DNA of 64,000 bases from Lineus longissimus. Lineage: Eukaryota > Nemertea > Pilidiophora > Heteronemertea > Lineidae. The stretch covers positions 6,197,431 to 6,261,430 of the forward strand of contig NC_088322.1 of assembly GCF_910592395.1 (NCBI RefSeq). Reading direction: 5' to 3'. The notes under the pieces are model-generated. The model saw only the letters and a program-made list of their open reading frames with translations, had not been told where the DNA came from and did no database searches. A program made the translations under genes and the position numbers. Of the stretch, positions 36,440 to 47,324 are shown piece after piece (within the stretch, counting starts at the first letter, position 1; each line of letters opens with the position of its first letter).

Positions 36440-37084
36440 ATGAAGATTAAGTACTATCCTGTTCCTAAGAAGCAAGACACTAATTTCACATATGATTTCT
36501 TTAACTTACAAATAAGTGTTAATACTAATAACTTCTTTCCTCTTAAGGAAACCGACATAGCTCCAGGACTTTTAAGCTTGAAAAACAGGGGAGACTTTTT
36601 AAGGATGCAGAAGCAACCGCTATTGAATTACCAGAACCAGTTTAACATAGCTGTATGGTTTGCTATCTCTGGTTGTGGGATTTCAATAGACGACCATTTG
36701 AACCACTGTGATTATTTGATTAGATCAATTTACAGGATTCATGCTTACTATCAAATGTTAAAGATACTTAAAAATCTAGAGATACAAACACCAGGTGAAG
36801 GTATTTTCAATGAAGGTAATAACAACATTAATCGCAAGAAACTTGGAGAGCTATTGAGTGAGTTTGGTTTAAAGGACCAGTATGACTTATCGGTATTCAA
36901 TGTAAATGGTGGTTGGCAGGGTTGGAGTGAGCCACTCTACATACCATTGATAAATGATCCAGGGTTTTACCTTATGGATGCTAAAATTAATTACTTGTTA
37001 CGCCAGGTTTATGAAAATAGAACACCTCCTATGTTCAGTAAAGACTGGGATACTGGTATGGATAAGCTGAAGTGGAGTTCATGA
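36440..37084 (+). CDS. Orphan ORF 1, unknown, possibly virus-like or mobile-element origin
   Basis: An intronless 214-residue frame starts at ATG after an AT-rich leader and ends in TGA. It is rich in Asn, Ile, Tyr and Lys, unlike the flanking repeats, and its aromatic content (LLNYQNQFNIAVWFAISGCG near residue 75, NVNGGWQGWSEPLYIPL near residue 155) looks like a genuinely selected protein. No signal peptide, membrane segment or catalytic motif is visible. I have a faint memory of similar uncharacterised invertebrate proteins in virus-like DNA elements but cannot name a family. A second same-strand frame follows, separated only by a transposon. A frameshifted larger gene is possible. Confidence 0.6.
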   Translation: MKIKYYPVPKKQDTNFTYDFFNLQISVNTNNFFPLKETDIAPGLLSLKNRGDFLRMQKQPLLNYQNQFNIAVWFAISGCGISIDDHLNHCDYLIRSIYRIHAYYQMLKILKNLEIQTPGEGIFNEGNNNINRKKLGELLSEFGLKDQYDLSVFNVNGGWQGWSEPLYIPLINDPGFYLMDAKINYLLRQVYENRTPPMFSKDWDTGMDKLKWSS

Positions 37085-37152
37085 TGGATTTAAGATCATC
37101 TTAATAAACACAAGGATGTATTTTTTTCTCAAAACCAGAAGCCTACTCAAAC

Positions 37153-37956
37153 GGTAGACAGTAATAAAGGCACTGGAAATAAAGGCACTGGACAAAAAGG
37201 TACGGGAAAAAAGGCACTAGGTAAAAAAAGGCACTAGGTAAAAAAGGCACTGGAAAAAAGGCACTAGGTAAAAAAGGCACTAGGAAAAAAAGGCACCAGG
37301 AAACCACCATACTAGGTAAAAAAGGCACTGGAAAAAAAGGCACAGGAAATCTCTAGGTGAAAAATTCATTTGGGGTGCCCCCCCCATGCATTTCTATATG
37401 TGTAACGTGCTATGTGTAATGTGCTTCCAAGTCTTTCTCACCAATAAAACTGCAATGAGACTCATCAAGAATGTTTTGCTAGATGTCAATAGCCACTCTT
37501 GTGATAAACTATTGTATCTTGTAGAAATAGGTTATTGGTGAGGGAACCCTGAATCTAATTTGATTAAACTACTGGAACAAATCGGATGATCTTTGTATCA
37601 TTTTTTATAAGGATTCCCTGCCTATCCAAGCTCGTTTTTCTGGTCGGAGGGTACTGAAAATAGGCTGTTCCGTTTTTTTGGACCACCCAGTATTCTGTTG
37701 ATGTAGTAAAAAACTACACATAAAAATGCACATAGAAATTTTTATTTTTATCTATGTAGTAGAGATTTCCCATACATTTTTTCTGGTGCCATTTTTCCAT
37801 TGCCTTTTTTCCTGGTGCCTTTTTTTCCAGTGCCTTTTTTACCTAATGCCTTTTTTTCCTAGTGCCTTTTTTTCCTAGTGCCTTTTTTACCTCGTGCCTT
37901 TTTTCCGTTCCTTTTTTTCCAGTGCCTTTTTTTCCAGTGCCTTTATTACCTACATT
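37153..37956. mobile_element. Fold-back (long inverted-repeat) transposon
   Basis: The left arm (37153 to about 37352) is a tandem array of about 20-bp units of the type AAAAAAGGCACTAGGT. The right arm (about 37780-37956) is the same array in reverse complement (TTTTTTACCTAGTGCC type). About 430 bp of unrelated sequence lies between. The outer ends match as GTAATAAAGGCACTGG and CCAGTGCCTTTATTAC. The element is flanked by the 10-bp direct repeat CTACTCAAAC at 37143-37152 and 37957-37966, a convincing target-site duplication. Arms made of subrepeats and a 9-10 bp duplication are typical of Foldback/Galileo-type elements. No transposase is present, so it is non-autonomous. Confidence 0.8.
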
Positions 37957-37979
37957 CTACTCAAACATATCAGATATTT

Positions 37980-38570
37980 ATGATTAAAAAATATAAAGGT
38001 TTAAGTAATCCTGGAATACAGAGGTTGAATGACTCTATCAGGACATATATTTACTGTCTTTTGGGATCACAGGGAGAATCTAGAACACCGATAGTTGGAA
38101 AACCCAGGACAGAATTGGACACTCAGAGGCTGTTTAACAATCTGCTAAGGGATTCGATAGCTAAACACCCTGATATTCCGACCTCAATTCGAAGGTACCA
38201 GGATGCAGTTTTCAATACATGTACAAGACTAGATTTTGTAATAGGACCTGGTCTGTACATCATAGGGTCAGGCATGGTTCTAGATGTAGGTAAGATAGAT
38301 AACTACAATAATAACATCTTGATAGCTCCAAGTAATGCTAAACCTGGTATTGACGATATCAATAAAAAGAAGATAGTAGCACCACCACTAATGGAAGGAG
38401 ATGGTGTTAAGAAAATAAAGGTTAAGACTAATGTTGAGAAAGTTAAGGATCCTCCTGTTACTACCACTGTAGGAGCTAACAGACAGAATGATATCAGAAC
38501 TAGTACTAATGTTCCTATTACGGATATTGTTACTCCTGTCACCAAGTTGTCTTTTGAATATCTTACCTGA
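37980..38570 (+). CDS. Orphan ORF 2, unknown, probably paired with ORF 1
   Basis: This intronless frame has 196 residues. The frame is open further upstream to 37878, but only because it reads through a transposon repeat arm, so I take the ATG at 37980. The N-terminal 110 residues look folded (PGIQRLNDSIRTYIYCLLGS, later VIGPGLYIIGSGMVLDVGKI). The rest is Lys/Val/Thr-rich and probably flexible. The last ten codons lie inside a 360-bp repeat that recurs at 39183, so the natural C-terminus may have been replaced. ORF 1 and ORF 2 could be neighbouring genes or two pieces of one gene. Function is unknown. Confidence 0.55.
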   Translation: MIKKYKGLSNPGIQRLNDSIRTYIYCLLGSQGESRTPIVGKPRTELDTQRLFNNLLRDSIAKHPDIPTSIRRYQDAVFNTCTRLDFVIGPGLYIIGSGMVLDVGKIDNYNNNILIAPSNAKPGIDDINKKKIVAPPLMEGDGVKKIKVKTNVEKVKDPPVTTTVGANRQNDIRTSTNVPITDIVTPVTKLSFEYLT

Positions 38571-38900
38571 GGACAATCAAGCCAATACCTTATCCTCAGC
38601 TTATGACGCTGGCATAGTGCATACAATCAGTGGTTCTTGGATGGTGCAGGGCTCTGCTGTCTTCTTACTCCAGAGATTTGCAGGTTAAAAAAGAGCCACT
38701 ACCTTCTTCAGCGTTCTTACAGGGAGAATTCCTCCTCAAAGGTGGGATGAGCATTTTTACTTGCCACTATTCTGGGGGTAATCACTCCATCTTAGAGCGA
38801 GACCATTTCAAGTTTAATAGTCAGTCATGTTTCTAACTTAGTGAGGTCTTTTGCTTGCCCTAGCAATCGACCTTGGTTTTACATCTTATTCGAAGGAATG
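38541..38900 (+). repeat. 360-bp direct repeat, copy 1
   Basis: It begins ACCAAGTTGTCTTTTGAATA, within the last codons of ORF 2, and ends GAAGGAATG. It is about 98% identical by eye to 39183-39541, with roughly seven differences including one indel. It has no TG..CA ends, so it is not an obvious LTR. Confidence 0.85.
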
Positions 38901-39182
38901 ACAGTGAATGACAAGCAGCGGAGAAACTTTAGAGTAACGTAACCTATAGAGACGAAGGATCGCGCACTACTGAAAAATAAAGGTAGCTACAGCCTGGTAT
39001 GGCGTGGTTACCTGTGAGAGGATACCGATACCTATTAAGGGTGGCCAATCCATACAGGATACAGGAGTGAGCTATATGAACATGTGGTAATTTTGTCTGA
39101 CCCAAATGTGACTTGTTATCTATTTCGGTGTGATCGGACACATACGAGTAAGTACAAGCATAGTTCCTTTGGGGGGGGGGCA

Positions 39183-39541
39183 ACCAAGCTGTGTTTTGAA
39201 TATCTTACCTGAGGACAATCGAGCCAATACCTTATCCTCAGCTTATGACGCTGGCATAGTGCATACAATCAGTGGTTCTTGGATGGTGCAGGGCTCTGCT
39301 GTCTTCTTACTCCAGAGATTTGCAGGTTAAAAAAGAGCCACTACCTTCTTCAGCGTTCTTACAGGGAGAATTCCTCCTCAAAGGTGGGATGAGCATTTTT
39401 ACTTGCCACTATTCTGGGGGTAATCACTCCATCTTAGAGCGAGACCATTTCAAGTTTAATAGTCAGTCATGTTTCTCACTTAGTGAGGTCTTCTGCTTGC
39501 CCTAGCATCGACCTTGGTTTTACATCTCATTCGAAGGAATG
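39183..39541 (+). repeat. 360-bp direct repeat, copy 2
   Basis: This is the second copy of the repeat at 38541, offset by 642 bp, and it directly follows a G10 run. The 282 bp between the copies are not duplicated. Downstream, 39541-39657 is open and reads IPEIQFLESLASSSRKRIL, which may be a further degenerate frame of the same element. Confidence 0.85.
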
Positions 39542-39870
39542 TGAAGATTCCGGAAATTCAGTTCCTTGAAAGCCTCGCCAGTTCATCCAGAAAAAGAATC
39601 CTAGGTTCTCCGCGGGCCCTACTGCGTGTCATAGCTAACAGAGTTAACCACTAGGTTAAGAACAACAGGGTCCTAAAGTCTTCTTTTTTTCCCCAATATT
39701 TTATCAGAGACTCGGAAGAACAAGACAAAAATATAGAACAAGAGATATACTTATCAGATTCTGATGATAATTTATTTTGCGAGACATGGGAAATTTTTGT
39801 ACAGATTGTTGAAACCCAACGTCAGTCAGGGTTCGCATACACATTGAAGTTTAAACTATACAAATAATGT
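39541..39870 (+). pseudogene. Possible degenerate coding remnants next to the orphan ORFs
   Basis: Two short open stretches without a start codon read in a protein-like way: 39541-39657 (LASSSRKRILGSPRALLRVI) and about 39700-39867 (acidic, EQEIYLSDSDDNLFCETWEI, ending TAA). They lie on the same strand as ORFs 1 and 2 and may be the decayed rest of the same element. Chance open reading is a real alternative. Confidence 0.25.
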
Positions 39871-40073
39871 ACACAAAGCAAAAACAGTCACCAGAAATTA
39901 AACTAATTTGGAAACTGGTGATTTTCCCTGTGATACACAGACTTAACCTATTATCAGCAAAATTATACAACAATCCAGGGATTATCGTGGGATTTTAGAG
40001 ATGACCCAATGACCGATTTGCAGGCAAGTGGACAATTTTGTGTAATATCCACAGACAAAAAAGGAACTTAGCT

Positions 40074-40302
40074 TAAAGGCCTACATCATTTGTTAAAAAA
40101 TTTGAATTTGAAAATTGTCAATTGCGTAAATACATACAAAGTATAAATTTCACCACTGCCATTGTGTAGACTGATATACAAATACTATGAATACTAAGTT
40201 TCAACAAGTTCGTATTCATGATAACTGCACTGCGGCATTGTGTATCAGTGGATTTCTATTTAACCGAACCACAAGTAATTACGGACGGCGTAACCCCTTA
40301 AA
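40074..40302. repeat. Dispersed TTAAAGG repeat, copy 3
   Basis: From TTAAAGGCCTACATC to GGCGTAACCCCTTAAAG; the outer TTAAAGG/CCTTAA ends are inverted. Confidence 0.7.
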
Positions 40303-41237
40303 GCCCAACTCTATTGAACCCTTAAAGACCTACGCTGTTCAAGTGTCATTGTATTTTTTTGTGGCTCCTTTTTATGAGTGCTGAAATCTTAACAGTACAG
40401 GGTGGCCAAGAATTATTTCCCCTCATACAATGGATACACAATGGAATTCTACCGTGCACGGGAAAATAATTCTGGGCCACCCTGTAGACTTGTGTACAGT
40501 AATGTATAATTGGTATACCCTAGGCCAAGTCTTACAAAAGCCAGGCTGTGGTGAAATTTCGTTAGTTATGTGACATAGACCTGTTCGAACACAAGATGAA
40601 TAGAATGCATACACATTAGGGCTATTCTTTTAACTGTTTAAGTACGGAACTAAACTGAAGAGTTAACAGTGTGAGGATATACATTTAAAATCACAAACCA
40701 CATCTACCCAGTCAACACAAACCACTCGTAGCTGAAATTTCATGCGGTGGTTTTGCTTTTGTCATAATCTTAACACCCCAAACTTATCTATTGTAAAAAT
40801 TGACATTGTCGGCGGACATACAGACAAGGATTTTCCATATCTCATTCTGCCGTTATTTTTGTCCATTGTTAAGCGCCGTGCAAACAAGTGATTTGTATTG
40901 CTGCAACCAGTGATTATAATTGCTGCAGTGTCAACAAAAAGTTATCTTGTTTGCAGGTAAAAATGGTCACCGCTAGGTTTGATATTGCTGCGACCACCGA
41001 ATCTACTCTACGATGACCATCACAAATGAGTGATTTTCTTTGAATGCGAACGTGGTCACTTTGACAAACCAGTACTGTCAAGTAATTTTTTGATTGTTTA
41101 AGACATGCGTGTGCAGCGTCTGTTAAGTGATCACATTCTACGACTCATTTTGCGAAATATGCGAAAATAATATCAGTTGATGATATTAGTACAAACAAAA
41201 TAATATACTCACACACAGCTGCAACTCAAAACAGATG

Positions 41238-41505
41238 CAAATGAAAAGGCCAGGGGCCATTGTGCTCACCGTATAGATATTTGGTGGTCGAAAACGAGTC
41301 ACTCATAAGAGAGATATCACACTTTTTAGGTTCCACTTCTGGCCCCCTGGTGGCCAAGTCAAGAATCAAATCGGACCGAAATTCATTGTCAGAGGTCACC
41401 TGACCTGGAAGATCATGTGAATAAAGTTACAAATTCATAGCTTTAGCGGTTAAGAAATGTGCCACTTTTTTTGAAACAGAATACAGACAACGAAAATTAT
41501 GTCAG
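41238..41505. mobile_element. CTCACCGTATA-family element, deletion copy
   Basis: Begins GCCAGGGGCCATTGTGCTCA and jumps to the second module (AAAACGAGTCACTCATAAGA), then ends at CAGAATACAGACAACG. One module is lost. Confidence 0.75.
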
Positions 41506-41974
41506 CAAAACCAGTGGATCTGAATGACTCATAGCTAAAAAGGATGGGATGTGCAGTATGCATAGAAAGGGCGAAGGGCGACCATAGAAAGAGGCCAAGT
41601 GGGCCAGGGTAAGCTACATTGAAACAGGCTTTTGGTGTTACTGCAATCTCTCATTTCACCAGCAGATTCATAGTTCAAGGCATATTTTTATCAGTCGAAG
41701 TCAAAACAAACCCAGTTTTCTAGCCAGCAGCGTAGACATGTATCTGTCAATTGAAGACAACCAATTCGACTTCCAAGCTCTGCCTAAATGCAGACCTGCC
41801 CACCCAATTTTTAAATTGTGGGTAGAAGCTTTGTAAAAAAGTGTACAATCAACTTTTTTGGTGTAAAATGCCTTAACGGTAATCCTGTCCTTGTGAATCA
41901 AAGTGTACAATTCAGACCTGAGTGTGTAAAATCATACGTCTTCTCCAAAATGAATTCCCCGAATGCCATGGTAG

Positions 41975-42445
41975 TTTCTCCAATGTATATACAGCTGCTA
42001 GGCTTGTTGTGCGTGTCAGGAAGTATGACCACATCAACCCAGTTTTAAAGATGCTCTACTGGCTCCCAGTCAAACAAGGATGTGTTTTTAAATTTCTGCT
42101 CTGAGCATACAAATGTTTTAATGGACTTGCACCAAAATACCTTTGCAACCTTTTGGTTGCCCACCAGCCAGCACGAACTTTACGTTCCTTGTCAATGGGG
42201 CTTATCGTTCCTTCTCGTTACAACACAGTTCTACGGTGCTAGGGTGTACTCAGTCGCCGCTCCCCTTCCGTGGAACGATCTGCCCCCACACATCAGGTGT
42301 GCTGGTTCGGTGGACAGCTTCAAGGTCGCGGTTAAAACCCATTTAAATGTTGTTTAAAAATGTATTTAAATCAATAATGTTTTATATTTTAAAGCGCACT
42401 GAGGTTTCAATGAAACGTAGTGCGCTATATACCAGTGGTACACTA
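41975..42445 (+). pseudogene. LINE (CR1/L2-like) ORF2 3' end and 3' tail
   Basis: Across shifting frames it encodes AARLVVRVRKYDHINPVLK, LYWLPVKQGC, LAPKYLCNLLVAHQPARTLR, and PLPWNDLPPHIR with SFKVAVKTHL. The 3' end carries the GCGCTATATA tail hallmark shared with the SINE at 24688 and the LINE tail at 47328. Truncated and frameshifted. Confidence 0.75.
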
Positions 42446-43649
42446 CTACACAACCAGCCACGATGACAGAACCTCAAGCTCATTATCATAAAAAAATTCT
42501 AAAACCGGAGCACGGCAAGAGATCGTCGACCAATCAGAAAGGTGTTGTGAAGGTCATTCCAAATATGGTGCTTGTAGTACGTTACGCGAAATCGTACAAT
42601 GTAGGTAGGTCTGCTATATGCAACAAGAGGCCCAAGCTGAAATACATGGCTCAGCTGAAATACATGGGTCAATGTACACAAAATAGAAATGGTCTGGAAT
42701 TTTTTTTTCAACCTCTAACATATTGAGATGCTGAAACCATGCTTCTAAGTTAGAGACTTGTGGACAAATAATGATAAAGCATGCTACTATCAGTGAAATT
42801 GTTAAGTTTAAGCCTATGACCTTGAGCCTATGACCTTGAAAAGGAGGTCAAATCAAGCTACAGCTGCAGCTGATGGCTTTAAAATGGCCAAAAACAATTT
42901 CTGCGCCTACCAAAAAAGAAAATAAAAATACCGCAAGTAAAGAAAAATGTAAGATACAAATGCAAAAAGTAAAAGATATTTTTTAGAATTCTGTCAGTAC
43001 CCAATCGTGGGATTGAACCCCCGACCTACGGAGGTAGACAAGAGCGGGAAATTCAAATCATGCAGAAACTCGATCAACACAGATTTTTTGCCAAGTATCC
43101 CCAACTGGTGGTATCAATCAAAACGATATCTTATATCAAAACCTACATACATTCAGACCTCTACAACTTTATTTCAAGCTTCTATCTACTCAGACATAGC
43201 GACAAACAATTCCTTAGTCCTGTCAGTGGCATTCCCTGGGCTGTTCTTCCTAATGGCCAGATCTGAAGCGCTTCACTTACGATTGTGTCCACAGATGGAT
43301 GGATTGATTGGAAGGACAGATACAACTCGAATAGCTATTTAACCGTTCAGCTAACTTTTGTCATCTGAGCCAAAAACATTAAAGCGAAGTTTAGAGACTA
43401 AAGTGAGTTAATGATCAGCGCTACCTTTTGGATTGCTGACAAGTAGTTGACAGAAGACAACTTGTACCTCAACGAATAGACAAGCAACATAGCGAAGAGG
43501 TGTCACTATCATGTACATGGCTGTATATAAAGTCTACCTAAAAATGCCTTGAAGCATGGAATGAATAAAACACTGTTCAACTAATCAACAATCTCACACA
43601 CAAAACGAGATAAAATGTCACAACTTTATTTCGTTGCTAATTTGATTGG

Positions 43650-43895
43650 AGAGCACGACATCTCAGTGGAAGAGCTTCCGATTCATCATCGGGAGGTTGT
43701 GGGTTCGAGGCCAAGGCACTCTGCTTTCTCTCAACTAGCCTCAAATGGCCATGTGTAACACAGTGCGTGCACTTCTTGCTTTCAACAGAAAGGTTGCTGG
43801 ATTAGGCTGGGAAATGAATGTAAAGCACTTTGAGACTGTTCTACAGTATAAAGCGCTAGAGAAGACCTTTATACTTAGATTAGAAATAAACCATT
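43650..43895 (+). mobile_element. tRNA-derived SINE, second family
   Basis: A tRNA-like head (GACATCTCAGTGGAAGAGC; B-box GTGGGTTCGAGGCC) precedes a body ending TGTAAAGCACTTTGAGAC and AGTATAAAGCGCTAGAGAAG. This is the common ending of V/Deu-like invertebrate SINEs. The body differs from the SINE at 24688. Confidence 0.7.
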
Positions 43896-44082
43896 GACTG
43901 CAATAATTGCTATGAGTAATCATGTGCGAATTGATCATTTAAATAATAAAATAAATTATCGTCTCAATCCCTGATCTCTTTGTATAGTTATGTCACACAT
44001 GTTCGAATATGCGAAAGACTGGGCTGTGTCATGAACAAAATGGCTTGGCAAATGCTATGAACATAAATTAATCACGAATTCA

Positions 44083-44358
44083 GGCAGGGTTTCCGCCAGA
44101 GGGGGGATGGGAGGGATGGGAGGGATTCATCCCCCCCTAAAATATTTCAAGGGGGGATATCCCCCCCTTAATTTTCAGCACTAAATTTTGTTTTACTGTC
44201 AAATGAGTAATTTTCATGATTTGATATGTAAAATAAGAGCATTTGGGAGCCAATTGTAGCGCTTTTAGGGCCAAAAAACGTCTCCCTTTCTAAGAAAAAA
44301 GAAAAAAATCTTTTGCTCCCCCTCAAATTTAATCCTGGCGGAAACCCGGTCAGGGTTC
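44083..44358. mobile_element. MITE with TTTCCGCCAG ends
   Basis: GGGTTTCCGCCAGAGG pairs with CTGGCGGAAACCCGG. The left interior is a G/C-run region (GGGATGGGAGGG; CCCCCC). Confidence 0.75.
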
Positions 44359-46015
44359 TACTCAAGAATGATGGGTTGTTGCAAAATTGTTGTGGCCACA
44401 GAATTCTGCTGCGTTTATTGAATTCAAACACCTGTGCCCATATTCATGAAGTGTCATGGTACTAACCACCACGACACCCAGCAACAGGAACTCTTTGGTG
44501 AGAAAGGTTTTGTGCATCAGACAAGATACAGGCAATGCTCAAGAAATATTCGCATCACAAACCAGCATTTGCATGAACACCAACCAATGCTAACACGTAT
44601 AAAGTTTGACCTCAGGGATTCTGCGTAAAATCATTCAAGGAAGATATCTTTCAGACAGCACCCAATTTCTGCAGGATTATTTAACCTTTACTTGACTGAA
44701 AGAACTGGATATATCGCCATTTTATGCCATCGTAACAAAAGGGTTAACACAGTTAGTATTGTTTTAAATCCATTCAGAACTTACCGTTTAATTAATTTTT
44801 AATCATCTCGCCAAAAAACAAATATCTAATGTATCCTTGAAACAGGAGACTCTAGAATAATGAATATCAATTAGAAATCTAGAGGTGCAAGATACTCAAA
44901 ATCACCAAATTTTCCTGGGAATTTTGCTCTTTAGATTTCGCGAAGAACTGAGATTCGCATGTTAAAAATTGCAAAAGATATTTCATTCGACAAATTGTTT
45001 TACTGGTTAAAAGCACCAGACCAGAAAATAAGCTCAATGTAATGAGATCCGATGCTTGTCAAAACAAAATGATACACCCGTTTCCTTTCTCAAATAATCT
45101 TCACTGAGAGACTATGAGAGACTACAGGAATAACACATTCTCACCCACTTCACCACAAGGTTGCCGAGAAAAAAAATGCCTGGAGTTTGGTTCGTGACAC
45201 TCCGTGATAACACAATATGCCAGCTTATACTTCGGCTCAAAAAAATATATGACAGACTTCCAATCTTGAAACAGAAACTGCCTGTACATCCAGTCGAAAT
45301 ACTTGTGCAAGGCTTCTACTTCTTCCCAGAGAACAATAAGCCTGCTCTTGCCATGATATGCCACTTAGAATGAGGTGCCACTTGAAACAAGGTGATTGAT
45401 AGTGTTTACATTTGAAGTTTCACCTCAAAACGAGATACATCCATTTTTGCCACCGAGAAAAATGGCTTCACGTTTCAATTTGGATGTTTTGGATCATAAA
45501 TTATTTTCTCTTGCTGTCACGCTGTCGCAAAGAGTCGCCCTGGCCATCTCACATGAATTCATGCACCGACCAGATGTAGATCTCACATGAATTCATGCAC
45601 CGACCAGATCTCAATCTAAGGTCAATCTCATGACCTTAGAAGTGACAGGCGTTGATATCCATTTTAAACATCACTCAGACCACGGCACCACCGACAGCTC
45701 CCTGCTCATCACATTAGCTCTCATTTGAAAAGAGAGCTAAGCAGTATTTCATGGCCAATTGGCCAAGGGGACTGATTCCCTAATGAGAATAAGCCGGGCA
45801 TCACAACAACCTTGCCATGGAATGGATGTGTTTAACCTCTCGACTACCAGTCGTAATACACGTGTTCACCGTGTTCAATCAAATACACGTGTTCACCGCC
45901 GACCGCTTGAGCCATTGCGATAATAGACCTTCTGTGTATTGTTTGGTATGATCAGGCTCATCTCCACTGTTGTCTAGTGACTCGGGCATGTCGTCTGCTA
46001 CCCACCAACTTCAAC

Positions 46016-46305
46016 GATGGCGCTGCGAAGATGGTGGTTTTGCCAGATGCACGTGGCTGCACAATACCAAAAAAGACCCGGTATACATGCTTCCCGAAAT
46101 TGGTGGCTTGCATTGGAACTAACTTTTCCCCCCTTGTCCGTCATTAAAGGCATTCAAGTGTGTTGGTCAACCATGACTATCTCCTTTGTCCCTCCACCAT
46201 AAGGCCTAGCTTCCCCTTATGACATCACTATTTCGGACATTCAGCGCCCCATTTCTGGAAAGGTGTACAGAACGGTTCAAACAGCCGGGTAGTCAAGAGG
46301 TTGAG
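46016..46305. mobile_element. Repeat carrying the 190-bp TATACA element (filled site)
   Basis: The host repeat flanks (AGATGGTGGTTTTGCCAGAT; GCCGGGTAGTCAAGAGGTTG) enclose the inverted copy of 15438-15622 at about 46083-46268. Confidence 0.8.
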
Positions 46306-47324
46306 GGCCTTACAAACAAATACTATGTACATACAAATTAAACAAACCTGTCTACTAGAAAATATTCAAATATTATATCACAGTACTATGTACACGATGC
46401 ACTATGTCGACAAATACATCAGTAAAAAAACATATCTTACTTCCGATTCTTAAAAGCTTCCTTGTTTCTGAATGGAATCTCACCAGATTTTCCGATCATG
46501 CAAAAGACAAATTCTTGGTACCCCGGTAGTCTCATTCATTGTGTATTGGACAAAAGCTATGATGAAATTGCCTAAACGGCCAACTTGGTACGAATTCATT
46601 CTGAAACAAAGTTACTATCACTAATTAAAAGAAGGTAATGCTTTTGACCTTAAATTTAGAAGGCACCATTTTAATCTGACAGAACAAGCAATGGTACAAC
46701 ACAAAGCCTTTGTATCAATCATAGTCACACCCTCTTGTAAGAAAATGATAGAAGACTGAGGATATCCTGCTCTTCTTTGAGTAGATATGGCACAAGCGAT
46801 ATCTACTATTCCAGACCAACAGTATTTTTTGTATCGTTGATTTAGTCGACCGTGCAAACAACTATTAAGTGTATTTTTTATATCTATGCTGGCAGTTAAC
46901 TGGAGGCAAAGTAATTTAATAATTCTCGTATCAGTAAAATATTACCAAACAGGGTCTGAAGTGGCACAGAAAAGTGGCTATTGCACCCAAAAGTGGCCAT
47001 ACGGGTTTAAATATCTTCTTGTAAATAGATACAGGCAGCATGATTCAATCAAGTGTTCATTTCTCACATACATCCTGAATTGTCAATTATATAGGAATCG
47101 GAACTTGTGTGTATCAATCTAGAGAATACTATCAATACCTTTAAAAGTGACAGAAAGACAACATGTCCTGTTGAAGGTATTAACCTTCTACCGGATAAAA
47201 TTGAGCCGCTGTCTTCCATTTCACAGTATGAAATCATAGACGAGAGAGTTTTGTGCTGGGTTTACTTATCAATTCGTACAGATATAGAAATCAGTTTAAC
47301 CATTAGAGCAATTTCAGAGATAAT

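Larger units (their letters stand above)
42871..47324. other. Intergenic, mostly unannotated
   Basis: Beyond the SINE (43650), the MITE (44083) and the repeat at 46016, nothing is recognised. A B-box-like GGGTTCAATCCCACG lies on the minus strand at about 43003-43020. An 80-codon minus frame at 45122-45364 is discussed as a finding. Confidence 0.35.

Noticed and set aside
37143-37343. Hydrophobic Phe/Pro-rich minus frame
   Set aside because: It is only the subrepeat array of the fold-back arm.
37878-37979. N-terminal extension of ORF 2
   Set aside because: It is encoded by the right fold-back arm, so the ATG at 37980 is preferred.
38541-39541. LTR pair of a retrotransposon
   Set aside because: No TG..CA ends, primer site or polypurine tract, and only 282 bp lie between the copies.
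43000-43025. B-box-like sequence on the minus strand
   Set aside because: No A-box or cloverleaf around it.
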